Shown: positions 42,816 to 54,151, counted from the stretch's first letter. The stretch: DNA of 64,000 nt from Bradyrhizobium diazoefficiens (GCF_018129965.1 NZ_JAFCKW010000007.1:236851-300850); one strand, 5' to 3'. Numbers and translations are program-made. Notes: generated by a model not told the origin, from the sequence alone.

Positions 42816-43924
42816 CATCGGAGACAGCGGATTCCGCGGAAGCGGCCGGGACGATTGCCCCGGCCGCCGATCCCGGCTTTCTCCAGCGCCACGGCACGAC
42901 GATTGAATACATCCTGATCCCGGGCGCGGCGCTTGCCGGCGCGCTCATGGTCTTCGGCATCTTCGTCGCAATGTTCGGCAAGAGCCCGCTCGACCTCTAT
43001 TTTTACATGTATTACGGCGCGTTCGGCACCTGGTTCTCCTGGCAGAACACGCTGACGCGTGCGGCCCCCCTGATCCTGACCGCGCTCTGCACCGCGCTGC
43101 CCGCGCAGCTCGGCATGGTCATCATCGGCGGCGAAGGCGCGCTGCTGATAGGCGCACTGTCCGCAACGAGTGCGGCGCTGTTGCTTCCCGGGATGCCGCC
43201 ACTTGTCGTTCAGATCGCGATGGTCATCGCCGGCGTGTTCGGCGGCGGCCTCTGGATCATGCTGTCAGGCGCACTTCGGCAGTTTCGCGGCGTCAACGAA
43301 ACCATCTCGAGCCTCTTGCTCGTCTACATCGCGCTCGCGATCCTCAACCATCTCGTCGAGGGCATGATGCGGGATCCCGCGAGCCTCAACAAACCATCGA
43401 CCCGCGAGATCGGCGCCGCAAACATGATCAGCTCGATCCCCGGCACAGACGTGCATTGGGGGCTCGTCTTCGGCCTGATCGCCGCCATCGCCGCCTACAT
43501 TCTGATCTATCACACCGTGTTCGGCTTCGCCGCGCGCGTCACAGGCGGCAACATCCGCGCCGCGAAGATCGTCGGCCTGGGCGTCAGCAAGCTCATTCTC
43601 ACCATCTGCTTCCTTGCAGGGGGCGCCGCGGGTCTTGCGGGCATGGTCGAGGTCGCGGCAGTGCAGGGGCGCACCAACGCCAACCTCGCAGCGGGCTACG
43701 GCTTCACCGGCATCCTGGTCGCCTTCCTCGCGCGGCAAAATCCGCTCGCGATCATCCCTGTCGCGATCCTGCTCGGCGGCATCAGCGCCAGCGGCGGCCT
43801 GCTGCAGCGCCGCCTGGGATTGCCTGACGCGTCGGTACTGGTGCTCCAGGGCATCATCTTCGTCTTCGTGCTGGCCAGCGATGCGCTCTACGGCCGCATC
43901 GGATTCCTGAAAGGAAAATCCTGA
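42812..43924 (+). CDS. ABC transporter permease (BMP system 1)
   Basis: A 370-residue inner-membrane permease of the BPD_transp_2 type with about ten helices. GTG 42812 overlaps the previous stop as GTGA, with GGAG 7 bases upstream. Typical segments are GGEGALLIGALSA and a late GYGFTGILVAFLARQNPLAI. It pairs with the next gene to form the channel. Confidence 0.9.
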   Translation: MTSETADSAEAAGTIAPAADPGFLQRHGTTIEYILIPGAALAGALMVFGIFVAMFGKSPLDLYFYMYYGAFGTWFSWQNTLTRAAPLILTALCTALPAQLGMVIIGGEGALLIGALSATSAALLLPGMPPLVVQIAMVIAGVFGGGLWIMLSGALRQFRGVNETISSLLLVYIALAILNHLVEGMMRDPASLNKPSTREIGAANMISSIPGTDVHWGLVFGLIAAIAAYILIYHTVFGFAARVTGGNIRAAKIVGLGVSKLILTICFLAGGAAGLAGMVEVAAVQGRTNANLAAGYGFTGILVAFLARQNPLAIIPVAILLGGISASGGLLQRRLGLPDASVLVLQGIIFVFVLASDALYGRIGFLKGKS

Positions 43925-44850
43925 TGGCAGACGGATCGATCGGGCTCTGGACCGTCCCACTCGCCGTACTGGGCGGCGCCATTCGCGTCTCGACACCGTT
44001 TCTGTTCGTAAGCCTGGGCGAATGCATCACAGAACGTTCGGGACGCATCAATCTCGGCCTCGAAGGCACACTGGTGATGGGCGCGATGAGCGCTTACGGC
44101 ATCTCCTACCTCTCCGGCTCTCCCTGGCTCGGCGTGCTCGCCGCCGGCATTACCGGCGCGCTTCTGGGTGCGCTGCATGCCGGTATCTGTTCGCTGCCGC
44201 GCGTCAACGACGTTGCGGTCGGCATCGCGCTGATGCTGTTCGGCACCGGCCTTGCCTTCTATCTCGGCAAGCCCCTGATCGAGCCGACCGCTCCGCGGTT
44301 GCCCGCGATCGATTTCGGCTGGTGGAGCGATATCCCGCAGGTGCGCGCCGCGTTGCGCGTCAACGTCCTCTTCCTGATCGGCGCCGCGCTTGCCCCGATC
44401 CTTTACTGGGCCTTTCGCACGACGCGATGGGGCCTATTAATCCGCACCGCCGGTGAAAGCTCGGACGCGGCGCGCGCAATGGGGCACTCCGTGCTGCTGA
44501 TCCGCCTGCGTGCGACCATGGTCGGCGGCTTTCTCGCCGGCATCGGGGGCTCGTTCCTGTCACTGTTTTATCCCGGAAGCTGGAACGAGGGTCTCTCCTC
44601 GGGTCAGGGCATCACCGCCGTGGCGCTGGTAATCTTCGCGCGCTGGGATCCCCTGCTGTGCCTCTGGGCCTCGCTCGCCTTTGGCGGCGCCGCGGCGCTG
44701 GGACCGGCGCTGCAATCGGTCGGCGTCACGTCGGGCTATCACCTCTTCAACGCCGCGCCCTATATCCTGACGTTGGCGATCATGATCATCACCTGCTCAC
44801 CGAAACGCACACTGACCGGAGCCCCGGCCGAATTGTCGATCACCCGCTAG
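43924..44850 (+). CDS. ABC transporter permease (BMP system 1)
   Basis: A 308-residue partner permease. The family signature ERSGRINLGLEGTLVMGA is near residue 37. ATG 43924 overlaps the previous stop by one base. About eight to nine membrane helices. Confidence 0.9.
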   Translation: MADGSIGLWTVPLAVLGGAIRVSTPFLFVSLGECITERSGRINLGLEGTLVMGAMSAYGISYLSGSPWLGVLAAGITGALLGALHAGICSLPRVNDVAVGIALMLFGTGLAFYLGKPLIEPTAPRLPAIDFGWWSDIPQVRAALRVNVLFLIGAALAPILYWAFRTTRWGLLIRTAGESSDAARAMGHSVLLIRLRATMVGGFLAGIGGSFLSLFYPGSWNEGLSSGQGITAVALVIFARWDPLLCLWASLAFGGAAALGPALQSVGVTSGYHLFNAAPYILTLAIMIITCSPKRTLTGAPAELSITR

Positions 44851-44861
44851 CGAGCGAAGTC

Positions 44862-45545
44862 ATGTCCCAGCGCACCATCAAGTCCGAGCCCTACGCCTGG
44901 CCTTACAACGGCGATCTCCGCCCGGAGAATACAGCGCTCGTCATCATCGATATGCAGACCGATTTCTGCGGTATCGGTGGCTATGTCGACAAGATGGGCT
45001 ATGACCTCTCGCTGACGCGGGCGCCGATCGAGCCGATCAAGAAGCTGCTCGCCACCATGCGCGCCCAGGGCTTTCATATCATCCATACCCGCGAGGGCCA
45101 TCGCCCCGATCTCTCCGACCTTCCCGCCAACAAACGCTGGCGCTCGCGCCAGATCGGCGCCGGCATCGGCGATCCCGGTCCGTGCGGCCGCATCCTGGTG
45201 CGCGGTGAACCCGGATGGGAGATCATCGAGGAGCTCGCTCCCCTACCGGGAGAGCCCATCATCGACAAGCCCGGCAAGGGTTCGTTCTGCGCCACCGATC
45301 TTGAGCTGATCCTGCGCGTCCGCGGCATCGAGAATATCGTTCTTACAGGCATCACCACCGACGTCTGCGTCCACACCACCATGCGTGAGGCCAACGACCG
45401 CGGCTTCGAATGCGTGCTGCTGCACGATTGCTGCGGCGCGACCGACAAGGGCAACCACGAGCATGCGCTCAAGATGATCAAGATGCAGGGCGGCGTGTTC
45501 GGCGCGGTCTCGAATTCGGAAGCCCTCATCGGAGCGATCTCGTGA
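44862..45545 (+). CDS. biuH: Biuret amidohydrolase-type cysteine hydrolase
   Basis: A 227-residue isochorismatase-fold hydrolase. The catalytic triad is seen at Asp30 (VIIDMQTDFC), Lys136 (IIDKPGKGSF) and Cys169 (GITTDVCVHTT). From memory, the protein follows the Rhizobium leguminosarum biuret amidohydrolase closely over its whole length, with each triad residue shifted by six, so biuret to allophanate plus ammonia is the best guess. Ureidoacrylate amidohydrolase is a related alternative. It sits inside the transporter operon, between permease and ATPase genes, so its substrate is probably imported by that transporter. No allophanate hydrolase gene is in the window. Confidence 0.75.
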   Translation: MSQRTIKSEPYAWPYNGDLRPENTALVIIDMQTDFCGIGGYVDKMGYDLSLTRAPIEPIKKLLATMRAQGFHIIHTREGHRPDLSDLPANKRWRSRQIGAGIGDPGPCGRILVRGEPGWEIIEELAPLPGEPIIDKPGKGSFCATDLELILRVRGIENIVLTGITTDVCVHTTMREANDRGFECVLLHDCCGATDKGNHEHALKMIKMQGGVFGAVSNSEALIGAIS

Positions 45546-47074
45546 TCATCGGCGAAACCCCTCCGCCGTCAGGCGCCTTTGGCGTCGATGCCATCGCCAT
45601 GACCATGCGGTTCGGCGACTTTCTGGCGCTGGACAATGTCGAGCTGAAGGTCCGGCCGGGCTCGTTTCACGCGCTGCTTGGCGAGAACGGCGCCGGCAAG
45701 TCGACCCTCGTCAAATGCATCATGGGCTACTATCACGCCACCGAGGGCGACATCATCGTCGGCGGACGCGAGCAGGCGATTGCCAATCCGAAGGACGCCC
45801 ATGCGCTCGGCCTCGGCATGGTCTACCAGCATTTTACGCTGGTGCCGGCGATGACGGTCGCCGAAAATCTCGTGCTCGCACGCGACGACGTCCCGGCCGT
45901 GGTGAACTGGTCCCAGGAAATGAAGGAACTCGAGGCGTTCCTCGCCCGCATGCCGTTCAAAGTGCCCCTCTCCGCAAAGGTCTCCGACATCTCGGCCGGC
46001 GAACGGCAGAAGTGCGAAATTCTCAAGCAGCTCTATTTGAAGCGCCGCTTCCTGATCCTGGACGAGCCGACTTCGGTGCTGACACCGGCGGAGGCGGACG
46101 AAGTTCTCGGCATGCTCCGCGACATGGTGGTCAAGGGCGAGCTGACCATCCTGATGATCACGCACAAATTCCGCGAGGTCATGGCCTTCGCGGATGACGT
46201 CACCATCCTGCGCCGCGGCAAGCTCGCCGGCGCTGGCAAGGTCGCCGAGCTGACCCCAGACGCCATGGCCCGCACCATGATCGGCGCCGAGGAACTGACC
46301 GTTCAGCCGCCGCGCACCGGTGAGACCGGCCAGGCCCGGCTGGAGCTGGCCAAGGTGCGCGCGCTCGATGATGCCGGTGCGGTTGCCGTGCACGATGTTT
46401 CCCTCACGGTACGTGCCGGCGAAATTGTCGGCATTGCCGGCGTCTCCGGCAACGGCCAGCGTCAGCTGGTGGAGGTGCTGGCTGGCCAGCGCGAGGCCGA
46501 GGGCGGCGAAATCCGCGTCGCGGGCGATTCCTATCACGCCAGCCGCGAGGAGATGCGCCGGCACAGGATGTCGCTCCTGCCCGAGGAGCCGCTCAAGAAT
46601 GCCTGCGTCGGCGGCATGAGCGTCGCCGACAACATCGCCTTCCGGGAATTCGATCGCGCGCCGTTCGCCAGCGGTGGCTGGTGGCTCAACCGCGGCGCCT
46701 TCCGGGAGGATGCGAAGAAGAAGATCGGGCAGTACAAGATCAAGACCCGCACACCCGACACGCCGATCTCGGCGCTCTCGGGCGGCAACGTCCAGCGCGC
46801 CGTGCTCGCCCGTGAGCTCGGTAGCGATGTCGAGGTGCTGATCGCGGCCAATCCCTGTTTCGGTCTCGACTTCGCAGCGGTGGCGCAGATCCATGCCGAG
46901 ATCATGGCCGCGCGCAATCGTGGTGCGGCGGTGCTGCTGGTCAGCGAAGATCTCGACGAGCTTCTCGAACTCTCCGACCGTCTGGTGGTGATGTTCCACG
47001 GCGAATTCGTGTATGAAGCGCGAACCAGCCAAGCCGATCTTACCGAGGTCGGCCGGCATATGGCAGGTCATTGA
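45542..47074 (+). CDS. Two-domain ABC ATPase (BMP system 1)
   Basis: A 510-residue ATPase with tandem nucleotide-binding domains. The first has Walker A GENGAGKST, signature ISAGERQ and Walker B FLILDEPTS. The second has a degenerate Walker A (GVSGNGQRQ) but an intact LSGGNVQRA signature, as in sugar/nucleoside importers of the RbsA type. GTG 45542 overlaps the hydrolase stop as GTGA. Confidence 0.92.
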   Translation: MIIGETPPPSGAFGVDAIAMTMRFGDFLALDNVELKVRPGSFHALLGENGAGKSTLVKCIMGYYHATEGDIIVGGREQAIANPKDAHALGLGMVYQHFTLVPAMTVAENLVLARDDVPAVVNWSQEMKELEAFLARMPFKVPLSAKVSDISAGERQKCEILKQLYLKRRFLILDEPTSVLTPAEADEVLGMLRDMVVKGELTILMITHKFREVMAFADDVTILRRGKLAGAGKVAELTPDAMARTMIGAEELTVQPPRTGETGQARLELAKVRALDDAGAVAVHDVSLTVRAGEIVGIAGVSGNGQRQLVEVLAGQREAEGGEIRVAGDSYHASREEMRRHRMSLLPEEPLKNACVGGMSVADNIAFREFDRAPFASGGWWLNRGAFREDAKKKIGQYKIKTRTPDTPISALSGGNVQRAVLARELGSDVEVLIAANPCFGLDFAAVAQIHAEIMAARNRGAAVLLVSEDLDELLELSDRLVVMFHGEFVYEARTSQADLTEVGRHMAGH

Positions 47075-47087
47075 CCAGGGAGCAGCA

Positions 47088-47573
47088 ATGAGTGGCACAG
47101 CCGAACGTGACGAACACTTCTTGCGTTTGTCCTTCGCGGTCGCCCGCCGTTCGCTCACCCATGGCAATCATCCGTTCGGCTGCATCGTCGTCGATTCCGA
47201 CGGCAAGGTGTTGATCGAGACGGAGAATGGTTACATGCCGGACCACGACGGCACCGCGCATGCCGAGCGCCTGGCAGCAACCAAGGCCTGCCGCATGCTG
47301 AGCCGCGACGTGTTGGCGAAAGCTACCCTCTACTCGTCCGCCGAGCCCTGCGCAATGTGCGCCGGCGCGATCTACTGGGCCGGCATCGGCCGCGTGGTCT
47401 ATGGCCTCAGCGAGCACCGCCTCCGCGGCGTGACCGGTGATCATCCGGAGAACCCGACCCTCGATCTGCCCTGCCGCCAGGTCTTCGCCAGCGGCCAGCG
47501 ATCGACGGAGGTCGTAGGGCCCTTGCTCGAGGATGAAGCCGAGGCACTGCACGACGGCGTTTGGACGACGTAG
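47088..47573 (+). CDS. CDA-fold nucleoside/guanine deaminase
   Basis: A 161-residue zinc deaminase of the cytidine deaminase-like fold. The zinc site is TAHAERLAA (His and the proton-shuttle Glu) and EPCAMCAGA (two Cys). Its length and loops suit guanine deaminase of the GuaD type or a related purine deaminase; tRNA adenosine deaminase is less likely in this operon. It would convert guanine to xanthine and feed the oxidase at 56577. It is the last gene of the BMP operon, 13 bases after the ATPase. Confidence 0.78.
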   Translation: MSGTAERDEHFLRLSFAVARRSLTHGNHPFGCIVVDSDGKVLIETENGYMPDHDGTAHAERLAATKACRMLSRDVLAKATLYSSAEPCAMCAGAIYWAGIGRVVYGLSEHRLRGVTGDHPENPTLDLPCRQVFASGQRSTEVVGPLLEDEAEALHDGVWTT

Positions 47574-47592
47574 CCAACTCCACCGTGGTCTT

Positions 47593-47683
47593 TCGTAGGG
47601 TGGGTTGGCGCAGCTCAACCCACCGCCTCTCGCCTCGCGCGGACAGCAGAGAGGTCGGTTACGCTGCGCCAACTCACCTACGA
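47593..47683. repeat. Palindromic intergenic repeat
   Basis: The outer arms TCGTAGG and CCTACGA and the inner arms GTTGGCGCAG and CTGCGCCAAC make a long imperfect inverted repeat. A local hairpin GGTGGGTTGGCG-CAG-CTCAACCCACC lies in the left half. It resembles REP-like elements I recall from Bradyrhizobium intergenic regions. Confidence 0.65.
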
Positions 47684-47700
47684 CTCCGCGCTTCGAACGC

Positions 47701-47738
47701 CAGTGGCGCCGCGCATTTCTGCGCGGCGCCACTGTTTT
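47701..47738 (+). terminator. Strong terminator of the BMP operon
   Basis: A perfect 15-base stem (CAGTGGCGCCGCGCA, loop TTTC, TGCGCGGCGCCACTG) followed by TTTT. The T-run exists only on the plus strand, so it ends the operon and not the opposing porin gene. Confidence 0.85.
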
Positions 47739-47758
47739 AACCTGGGTATCGCGGCCTA

Positions 47759-48877
47759 TCAGAACTTCACGGTGATACCGGAGTAGAGCGAGGACTCGGT
47801 GCAGGACCCTGTGCTCACCCTCGCCCCACCGACCAGAGTGGTGCAGGCCGCTGCATTGTTGTGATCGAGGCCGAACTTGTTCTGCCAGTAGCGGTAGGCA
47901 ACCCAGACGTCGACCATGTGAGAGTACTTGTTGCCCCAAGCCGCTTTCGAGGCATCGAAAGTCAGGCGAATTGGCTCCGAATTCAACTCAACCTTGGTTG
48001 GATAGACGCCGTTGGCAACGCTCGCGGGGAGAGGCTCGGTGTCGGATCCCTTCGTGCCAATCCATCCAGCACGGCCGCTGATCGCGAAGTATTGCATATT
48101 TTCAGGCAGGAAGCCGAGGTCCATGTAGTAGTTGACTTCAACTGTCCACGTCGGCTTGTAAGAAGTATTGCCGTCCGAGATGCAGGCGGAAGCTGGAACG
48201 GACCAACCGGCCCCGCACTGTGCAAACGAAGTATGGTTTGCGAACTCCCAATACACCATGGGCGAAACGTTGATGTAGCCCTTGTATGGAAGATCAAATG
48301 CAAACTCTAGTCCGCCGACGACAGAACGCTTGGCTGCGGAATTATAGCGGTTCTCTGTGTTGGCATCCATACCAACCTCAAACGAGATATTGTGCAGCGG
48401 CCCGGCAGTAAAAGCCTTGGTGTCGAAGATTTGGTTCCAACCGAAAGCCGATCTGAATAATCCGTAGATTTCAGTCGCTCCGGCACAGCCCGCGGGTGAA
48501 AATGCAAAGCCCGCAGCCGGAGAAACTATTCCACCAGTTTGCGTACATGGCGCTGCCGGATCATTATGGTCCGACTTGTACATCGAAATCGTGAAGAAGT
48601 TCGTGCCGTAAGCCCAGGCATCGAAGTGGGTGAACGAATAGACCTGCTTGGTCGTCTTCGCGTTGATCACACCGTTGGTGTTGGTGAAGGCGCCGGGTTG
48701 GGCTGCATTGAAGATGTAGGAGAAGGTCACGCGGTCGTCGATGACCAGGAAGAACGGAAGGTCGGGCGCCTTCTTCGCAGCCTTGACTGGAAGATCCGCC
48801 GCCTGAGCCAGGCCACCGGTCGCGAGCGTAGCAAGTGACAGCGCCGCGGCTGCAATTGCCTTGAAACGAAACAACAT
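47759..48877 (-). CDS. Tsx-like outer-membrane channel
   Basis: A 372-residue outer-membrane protein. The signal peptide is residues 1-26 (ending AQA before ADLPVK). Alternating strands with aromatic girdles and a final phenylalanine (YSGITVKF) mark a beta-barrel. The YSFTHFDAWAYGTNFF segment and overall length resemble nucleoside-specific Tsx/OmpK-type channels. A nucleoside or nucleobase channel would suit the two BMP transporters on either side, but the family call is by eye. Confidence 0.68.
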   Translation of the reverse strand: MLFRFKAIAAAALSLATLATGGLAQAADLPVKAAKKAPDLPFFLVIDDRVTFSYIFNAAQPGAFTNTNGVINAKTTKQVYSFTHFDAWAYGTNFFTISMYKSDHNDPAAPCTQTGGIVSPAAGFAFSPAGCAGATEIYGLFRSAFGWNQIFDTKAFTAGPLHNISFEVGMDANTENRYNSAAKRSVVGGLEFAFDLPYKGYINVSPMVYWEFANHTSFAQCGAGWSVPASACISDGNTSYKPTWTVEVNYYMDLGFLPENMQYFAISGRAGWIGTKGSDTEPLPASVANGVYPTKVELNSEPIRLTFDASKAAWGNKYSHMVDVWVAYRYWQNKFGLDHNNAAACTTLVGGARVSTGSCTESSLYSGITVKF

Positions 48878-49427
48878 CCTGAATACCCCCGAGTTTGGAC
48901 ACGTAAAAACGAACGCCCTTGGGTGCGACACTTGCGCTGATCTTCGGGAGTGAGAAGCCTCAACTTCTTTCAAGGCATGCCGTATGTTTTGGCAGCAGGC
49001 GGCGCTTCACCGCAAAAAACTGCGAGGTTCTTCCGCTGATCTGTTGCGCCGCCGCTGCAGCGCACCACCAAATGTTGCACGGCGTTACCATCTGATTTCG
49101 TTTAATTTTTGCATCGACCGGACACGGCGAAAGGCATTGACGACGTCCCACCTGGCTCGCTCTGAAATTGCATACGTGCGACTGGCGCGTTTTTGCTCAA
49201 CTTCACGTCAAGCCTGCATAGTGGGTTCCGATTTGGGTTGAACCGTCACAATTTTGCAACACGCGCGACGAACAGCTGGCGCCCGAGCGGCTGTCGCGCA
49301 CCATCGTCAGCGGAAAAGGACCGCGACTCGCACGCCGACCGCCTGCCGAAGCGTTGAGCAAGGGATGACGCTTTTTCACACCTTACGCAGCGGTTCAAAC
49401 TAGCCCAGTATTGAGGCAATTCTTCCC
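48878..49427. other. Intergenic control region between channel and second BMP operon
   Basis: 550 bases between divergent genes. Includes a near-miss sigma54 site (TGGCGC-GTTT-TTGC at 49183) with one base too few in the spacer. No gene supported. Confidence 0.45.
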
Positions 49428-51000
<1,573 letters not shown>

Positions 51001-51017
<17 letters not shown>

Positions 51018-52092
51018 GAAGCGCGCCGAGCGCTCCAACACGATCGCACTGGTCTCGCCGCTGATCGCGATTGGCCTCACCATCGTCACCATGGTCATCC
51101 TGTTCGCAATCCTCGGCAAGAATCCGCTGCTCGCCCTCCACGCCTATTTCATCGCTCCGCTCACGGACAGCTATTCGCTGCAGGAAATCGCGGTGAAGGC
51201 GACGCCGCTGGTGATGATCGCGATCGGGCTGTCGCTCTGCTATCTCGCCAAAGCCTGGAACATCGGCGCCGAAGGTCAATTCCTGGTCGGGGCGGTCGCG
51301 GGAAGCTGGATCGCAGTGAAGACGCAGGGCACCGACGCCGGCGCCTGGGTGCTGCCCGCGATGTTCGTGCTGGCAGCGGCCGCAGGCGCGCTCTATGCGC
51401 TGATCCCCGCGATCTGCAAGGTCAAATTCGGCGCCAGCGAGATCCTGACCAGCCTGATGCTGGTCTATGTCGCCGATCTCTTCCTCGACTATCTCGTCCG
51501 CGGCCCCTGGCGTGATCCGCACGGCTTCAATTTCCCGACCACGGCGGAGTTCGATCCGGTGGCAACGGTGCCGCTGCTGATCGAAGGCGGCCGACTGCAT
51601 CTCGGCTCGATCATCGCTTTGATCGTCGTTGCGGCCGCGGCCATCCTGCTCGGGCGCACCATCAAGGGATTCGAGATCCGCGTGGTCGGCGCCGCGCCCC
51701 GCGCCGCGCGGTTCGGCGGCTTCAATGCCAACCAGTTGATCATCCTGACCTTCGCGGTCTCGGGCGCGCTTGCGGGCCTCGCCGGCATCATTGAGGTCGC
51801 GGGTCCCGTCGGGCATCTCCAGCCCGGCATCTCGCCGGGCTATGGCTTTACCGCAATCATCGTCGCCTTCCTCGGCCGGCTCAACCCGCTTGGAATATTA
51901 ATTGCAGGCCTTTTCCTCGCACTGACCTTTATCGGCGGCGAGCAGGCGCAGATCGCGATGAAGATCCCGTTGGACGTCACCAAGGTCTTCCAGGGTATCC
52001 TGCTGTTCTACGTTCTCGCCTGCGATTCCCTTATTCTCTACCGCTTCAAGCTGGTGTTCCCGAACCGACAGGTGGCCCGTGGAGCTGGTTGA
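51001..52092 (+). CDS. ABC transporter permease (BMP system 2)
   Basis: A 363-residue membrane permease that overlaps the ATPase gene by 17 bases. About ten helices, with AEGQFLVGAVAGSWIAV and GYGFTAIIVAFLGRLNPLGI as family markers. Counterpart of the permease at 42812. Confidence 0.9.
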
Positions 52093-52996
52093 AGCCATCA
52101 TCCTTGCGGTGCTCGCCGCCTCGACCCCGCTGCTGATCGCAGCGACCGGCGAGCTCGTGACCGAACGCTCCGGCGTGCTCAATCTCGGCGTCGAGGGCAT
52201 GATGATCGTGGGGGCGGCCTGCGGTTTCGCCGGTGCGTGGCTGACTGGTTCGATCTTCATCGGCGCGCTGTTCGGCATCGTCGCCGGCACGCTGATGTCG
52301 CTGGTGTTCGCGCTGATGGCGCTCGGTCTCGCCGTCAACCAGGTGGCAACCGGTCTCGCGCTGACCATTCTCGGCGTCGGACTGTCCGGCCTGATCGGTG
52401 CCGGCTTTGTCGGAGAGCGGATCAACCCGGCGGTCCATCTCTATATTCCGGGCCTCACTGATATCCCGCTGATTGGTCGAGTCCTGTTCGGCGAAGATGC
52501 CTTCGTCTATTTCTCCGTCGCACTCGTGATCGGTGTCTGGTGGTTCTTGTACCGCACGCGGCCGGGATTGATCCTGCGCGCCTGCGGCGACAACCACGTC
52601 TCCGCGCATGCGCTCGGCTATCCCGTGCTGCGCATCCGCACCTTCGCCGTGATGTTCGGCGGCGCCTGCGCGGGCCTTGCGGGCGCTTATTTGCCGCTCG
52701 CCTATACGCCGTTCTTCATTCCCGGCATGACCGCGGGCCGCGGCTGGATCGCGCTGGCGCTGGTCGTGTTCTCGTCCTGGCGGCCGGGCCGGCTCGTCAT
52801 CGGCGCTTACCTGTTCGGCGCGGTGACGATTCTCCAGCTGCACGCGCAGGGCTGGGGCGTCGGCATTCCCTCGCAGTTCATGTCGGCGCTGCCTTACCTC
52901 GCGACCGTCATCGTGCTGGTCCTGCTCTCCCGCGCGCGCACCGGCGGCTCGACCGCACCGGCCGCGCTCGGCACCGTGTTCGTACCTGATCGCTGA
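52079..52996 (+). CDS. ABC transporter permease (BMP system 2)
   Basis: A 305-residue permease starting at GTG 52079, 14 bases inside the previous gene, with AGGTGG upstream. It has the same ERSGVLNLGVEGMMIVGA signature as the permease at 43924. Confidence 0.9.
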   Translation: MELVEAIILAVLAASTPLLIAATGELVTERSGVLNLGVEGMMIVGAACGFAGAWLTGSIFIGALFGIVAGTLMSLVFALMALGLAVNQVATGLALTILGVGLSGLIGAGFVGERINPAVHLYIPGLTDIPLIGRVLFGEDAFVYFSVALVIGVWWFLYRTRPGLILRACGDNHVSAHALGYPVLRIRTFAVMFGGACAGLAGAYLPLAYTPFFIPGMTAGRGWIALALVVFSSWRPGRLVIGAYLFGAVTILQLHAQGWGVGIPSQFMSALPYLATVIVLVLLSRARTGGSTAPAALGTVFVPDR

Positions 52997-53005
52997 ATTT
53001 CATTT

Positions 53006-53040
53006 CCGCCGCGTGCGCGATTGGGGCGCGCACGCGGCGG
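53006..53040 (+). promoter_or_regulatory. Intercistronic hairpin before the binding protein
   Basis: A perfect 13-base stem (CCGCCGCGTGCGC with GCGCACGCGGCGG) and a 9-base loop, with no following U-tract. Such hairpins often protect or separate the binding-protein message so that it is made in excess of the membrane parts. Confidence 0.6.
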
Positions 53041-53074
53041 ATTGTGGCTTTCCCCGACTGTTTGGAGATTGACG

Positions 53075-54151
53075 ATGAGGAAATCACTTCTTGCGCTGGC
53101 TGCCGGGCTCTTGCTTGCCGGGAGCGTCGGTGCGGCCTCCGCCGCCGACAAGCTGAAAGTCGGTTTCATTTACCTCGGTCCGGTCGGCGACCTCGGCTGG
53201 ACCTACCAGCACGAACAGGGACGCCTGGCGCTGGTGAAGGAGCTCGGCGACAAGATCGAGACCACCACGCTGGAGAACGTGCCCGAAGGTCCCGACGCCG
53301 AGCGCTCCATCGAGCAGCTCGTCCGCGCCGGCAACAAGCTGATCTTCACCACGTCGTTCGGCTACATGGACCCGACGCTGAAGGTCGCCAAGAAATATCC
53401 GAACGTGCATTTCGAGCACGCCACCGGATACAAGCGCAACCCGAACATGTCGACCTACTCGTCCAAGTGGTACCAGGGACGCTACATTCAAGGCCTGATC
53501 GCGGCCAAGATGTCGAAGTCCGGCGTGCTCGGCTATATCGGCTCGTTCCCGATTCCGGAAGTCGTCTCCGGCATCAATGCGACGATGCTCGCCGCGCAGA
53601 CCATCAACCCGAACATCAAGGTCAAGGTCATCTGGGCCAACACCTGGTTCGACCCGGGCAAGGAAGCCGACGCCGCCAAGGCGCTGATCGACCAGGGTGC
53701 CGACGTCATCATGCAGCACACGGATTCACCAGCGCCGATGCAGATTGCCAGCGAACGCGGCAAGCTCGCCTTTGGCCAGGATTCCGAGATGATCAAGTTC
53801 GGACCGAAGACCCAGCTGACCTCGATCCTCGACACCTGGGGCCCCTACTACATCGAACGCGTCAAGGCGGAGCTGGCCGGCACCTGGAAGTCCGAAGACA
53901 CCTGGGGCGGCCTCGACAGCCACATGTTCGCGATGGCGCCGTACACCAACATGCCGGATGACGTGAAAAAAATGGCTGAGGATGCACAGGCCGCGATCAC
54001 CGCGGGCAAGTTGCATCCGTTCAAGTGCCCGATCGTTGGGCAGGACGGCAAGCCGGTCGAGTGCAAGGGCGGTGCAAATCTCGACGACGGCCAGATTCTC
54101 GGGATGAATTTCTATGTGAAGGGCATCGACGACAAACTGCCGGGCAAGTAG
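53075..54151 (+). CDS. BMP-family substrate-binding protein 2
   Basis: A 358-residue periplasmic binding protein. The signal peptide is about residues 1-24 (ending ASA before ADKLKVG). BMP features are KVGFIYLGPVGDLGWTYQHE and LIFTTSFGYMDPTLKVA. It is the last gene of operon 2, whereas in operon 1 the binding protein comes first and has a twin-arginine signal instead of a plain Sec one. The ligand is probably a purine nucleoside or nucleobase. Confidence 0.9.
   Translation: MRKSLLALAAGLLLAGSVGAASAADKLKVGFIYLGPVGDLGWTYQHEQGRLALVKELGDKIETTTLENVPEGPDAERSIEQLVRAGNKLIFTTSFGYMDPTLKVAKKYPNVHFEHATGYKRNPNMSTYSSKWYQGRYIQGLIAAKMSKSGVLGYIGSFPIPEVVSGINATMLAAQTINPNIKVKVIWANTWFDPGKEADAAKALIDQGADVIMQHTDSPAPMQIASERGKLAFGQDSEMIKFGPKTQLTSILDTWGPYYIERVKAELAGTWKSEDTWGGLDSHMFAMAPYTNMPDDVKKMAEDAQAAITAGKLHPFKCPIVGQDGKPVECKGGANLDDGQILGMNFYVKGIDDKLPGK

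Noticed and set aside
45569..47167. 532-residue minus-strand ORF opposite the ABC ATPase
   Set aside because: Shadow of the ATPase gene; histidine/arginine/aspartate-rich without domains.
49183..49197. Sigma54 promoter for the second BMP operon
   Set aside because: TGGCGC and TTGC are present but the GG-GC spacing is 9 instead of 10, which this sigma factor rarely tolerates.
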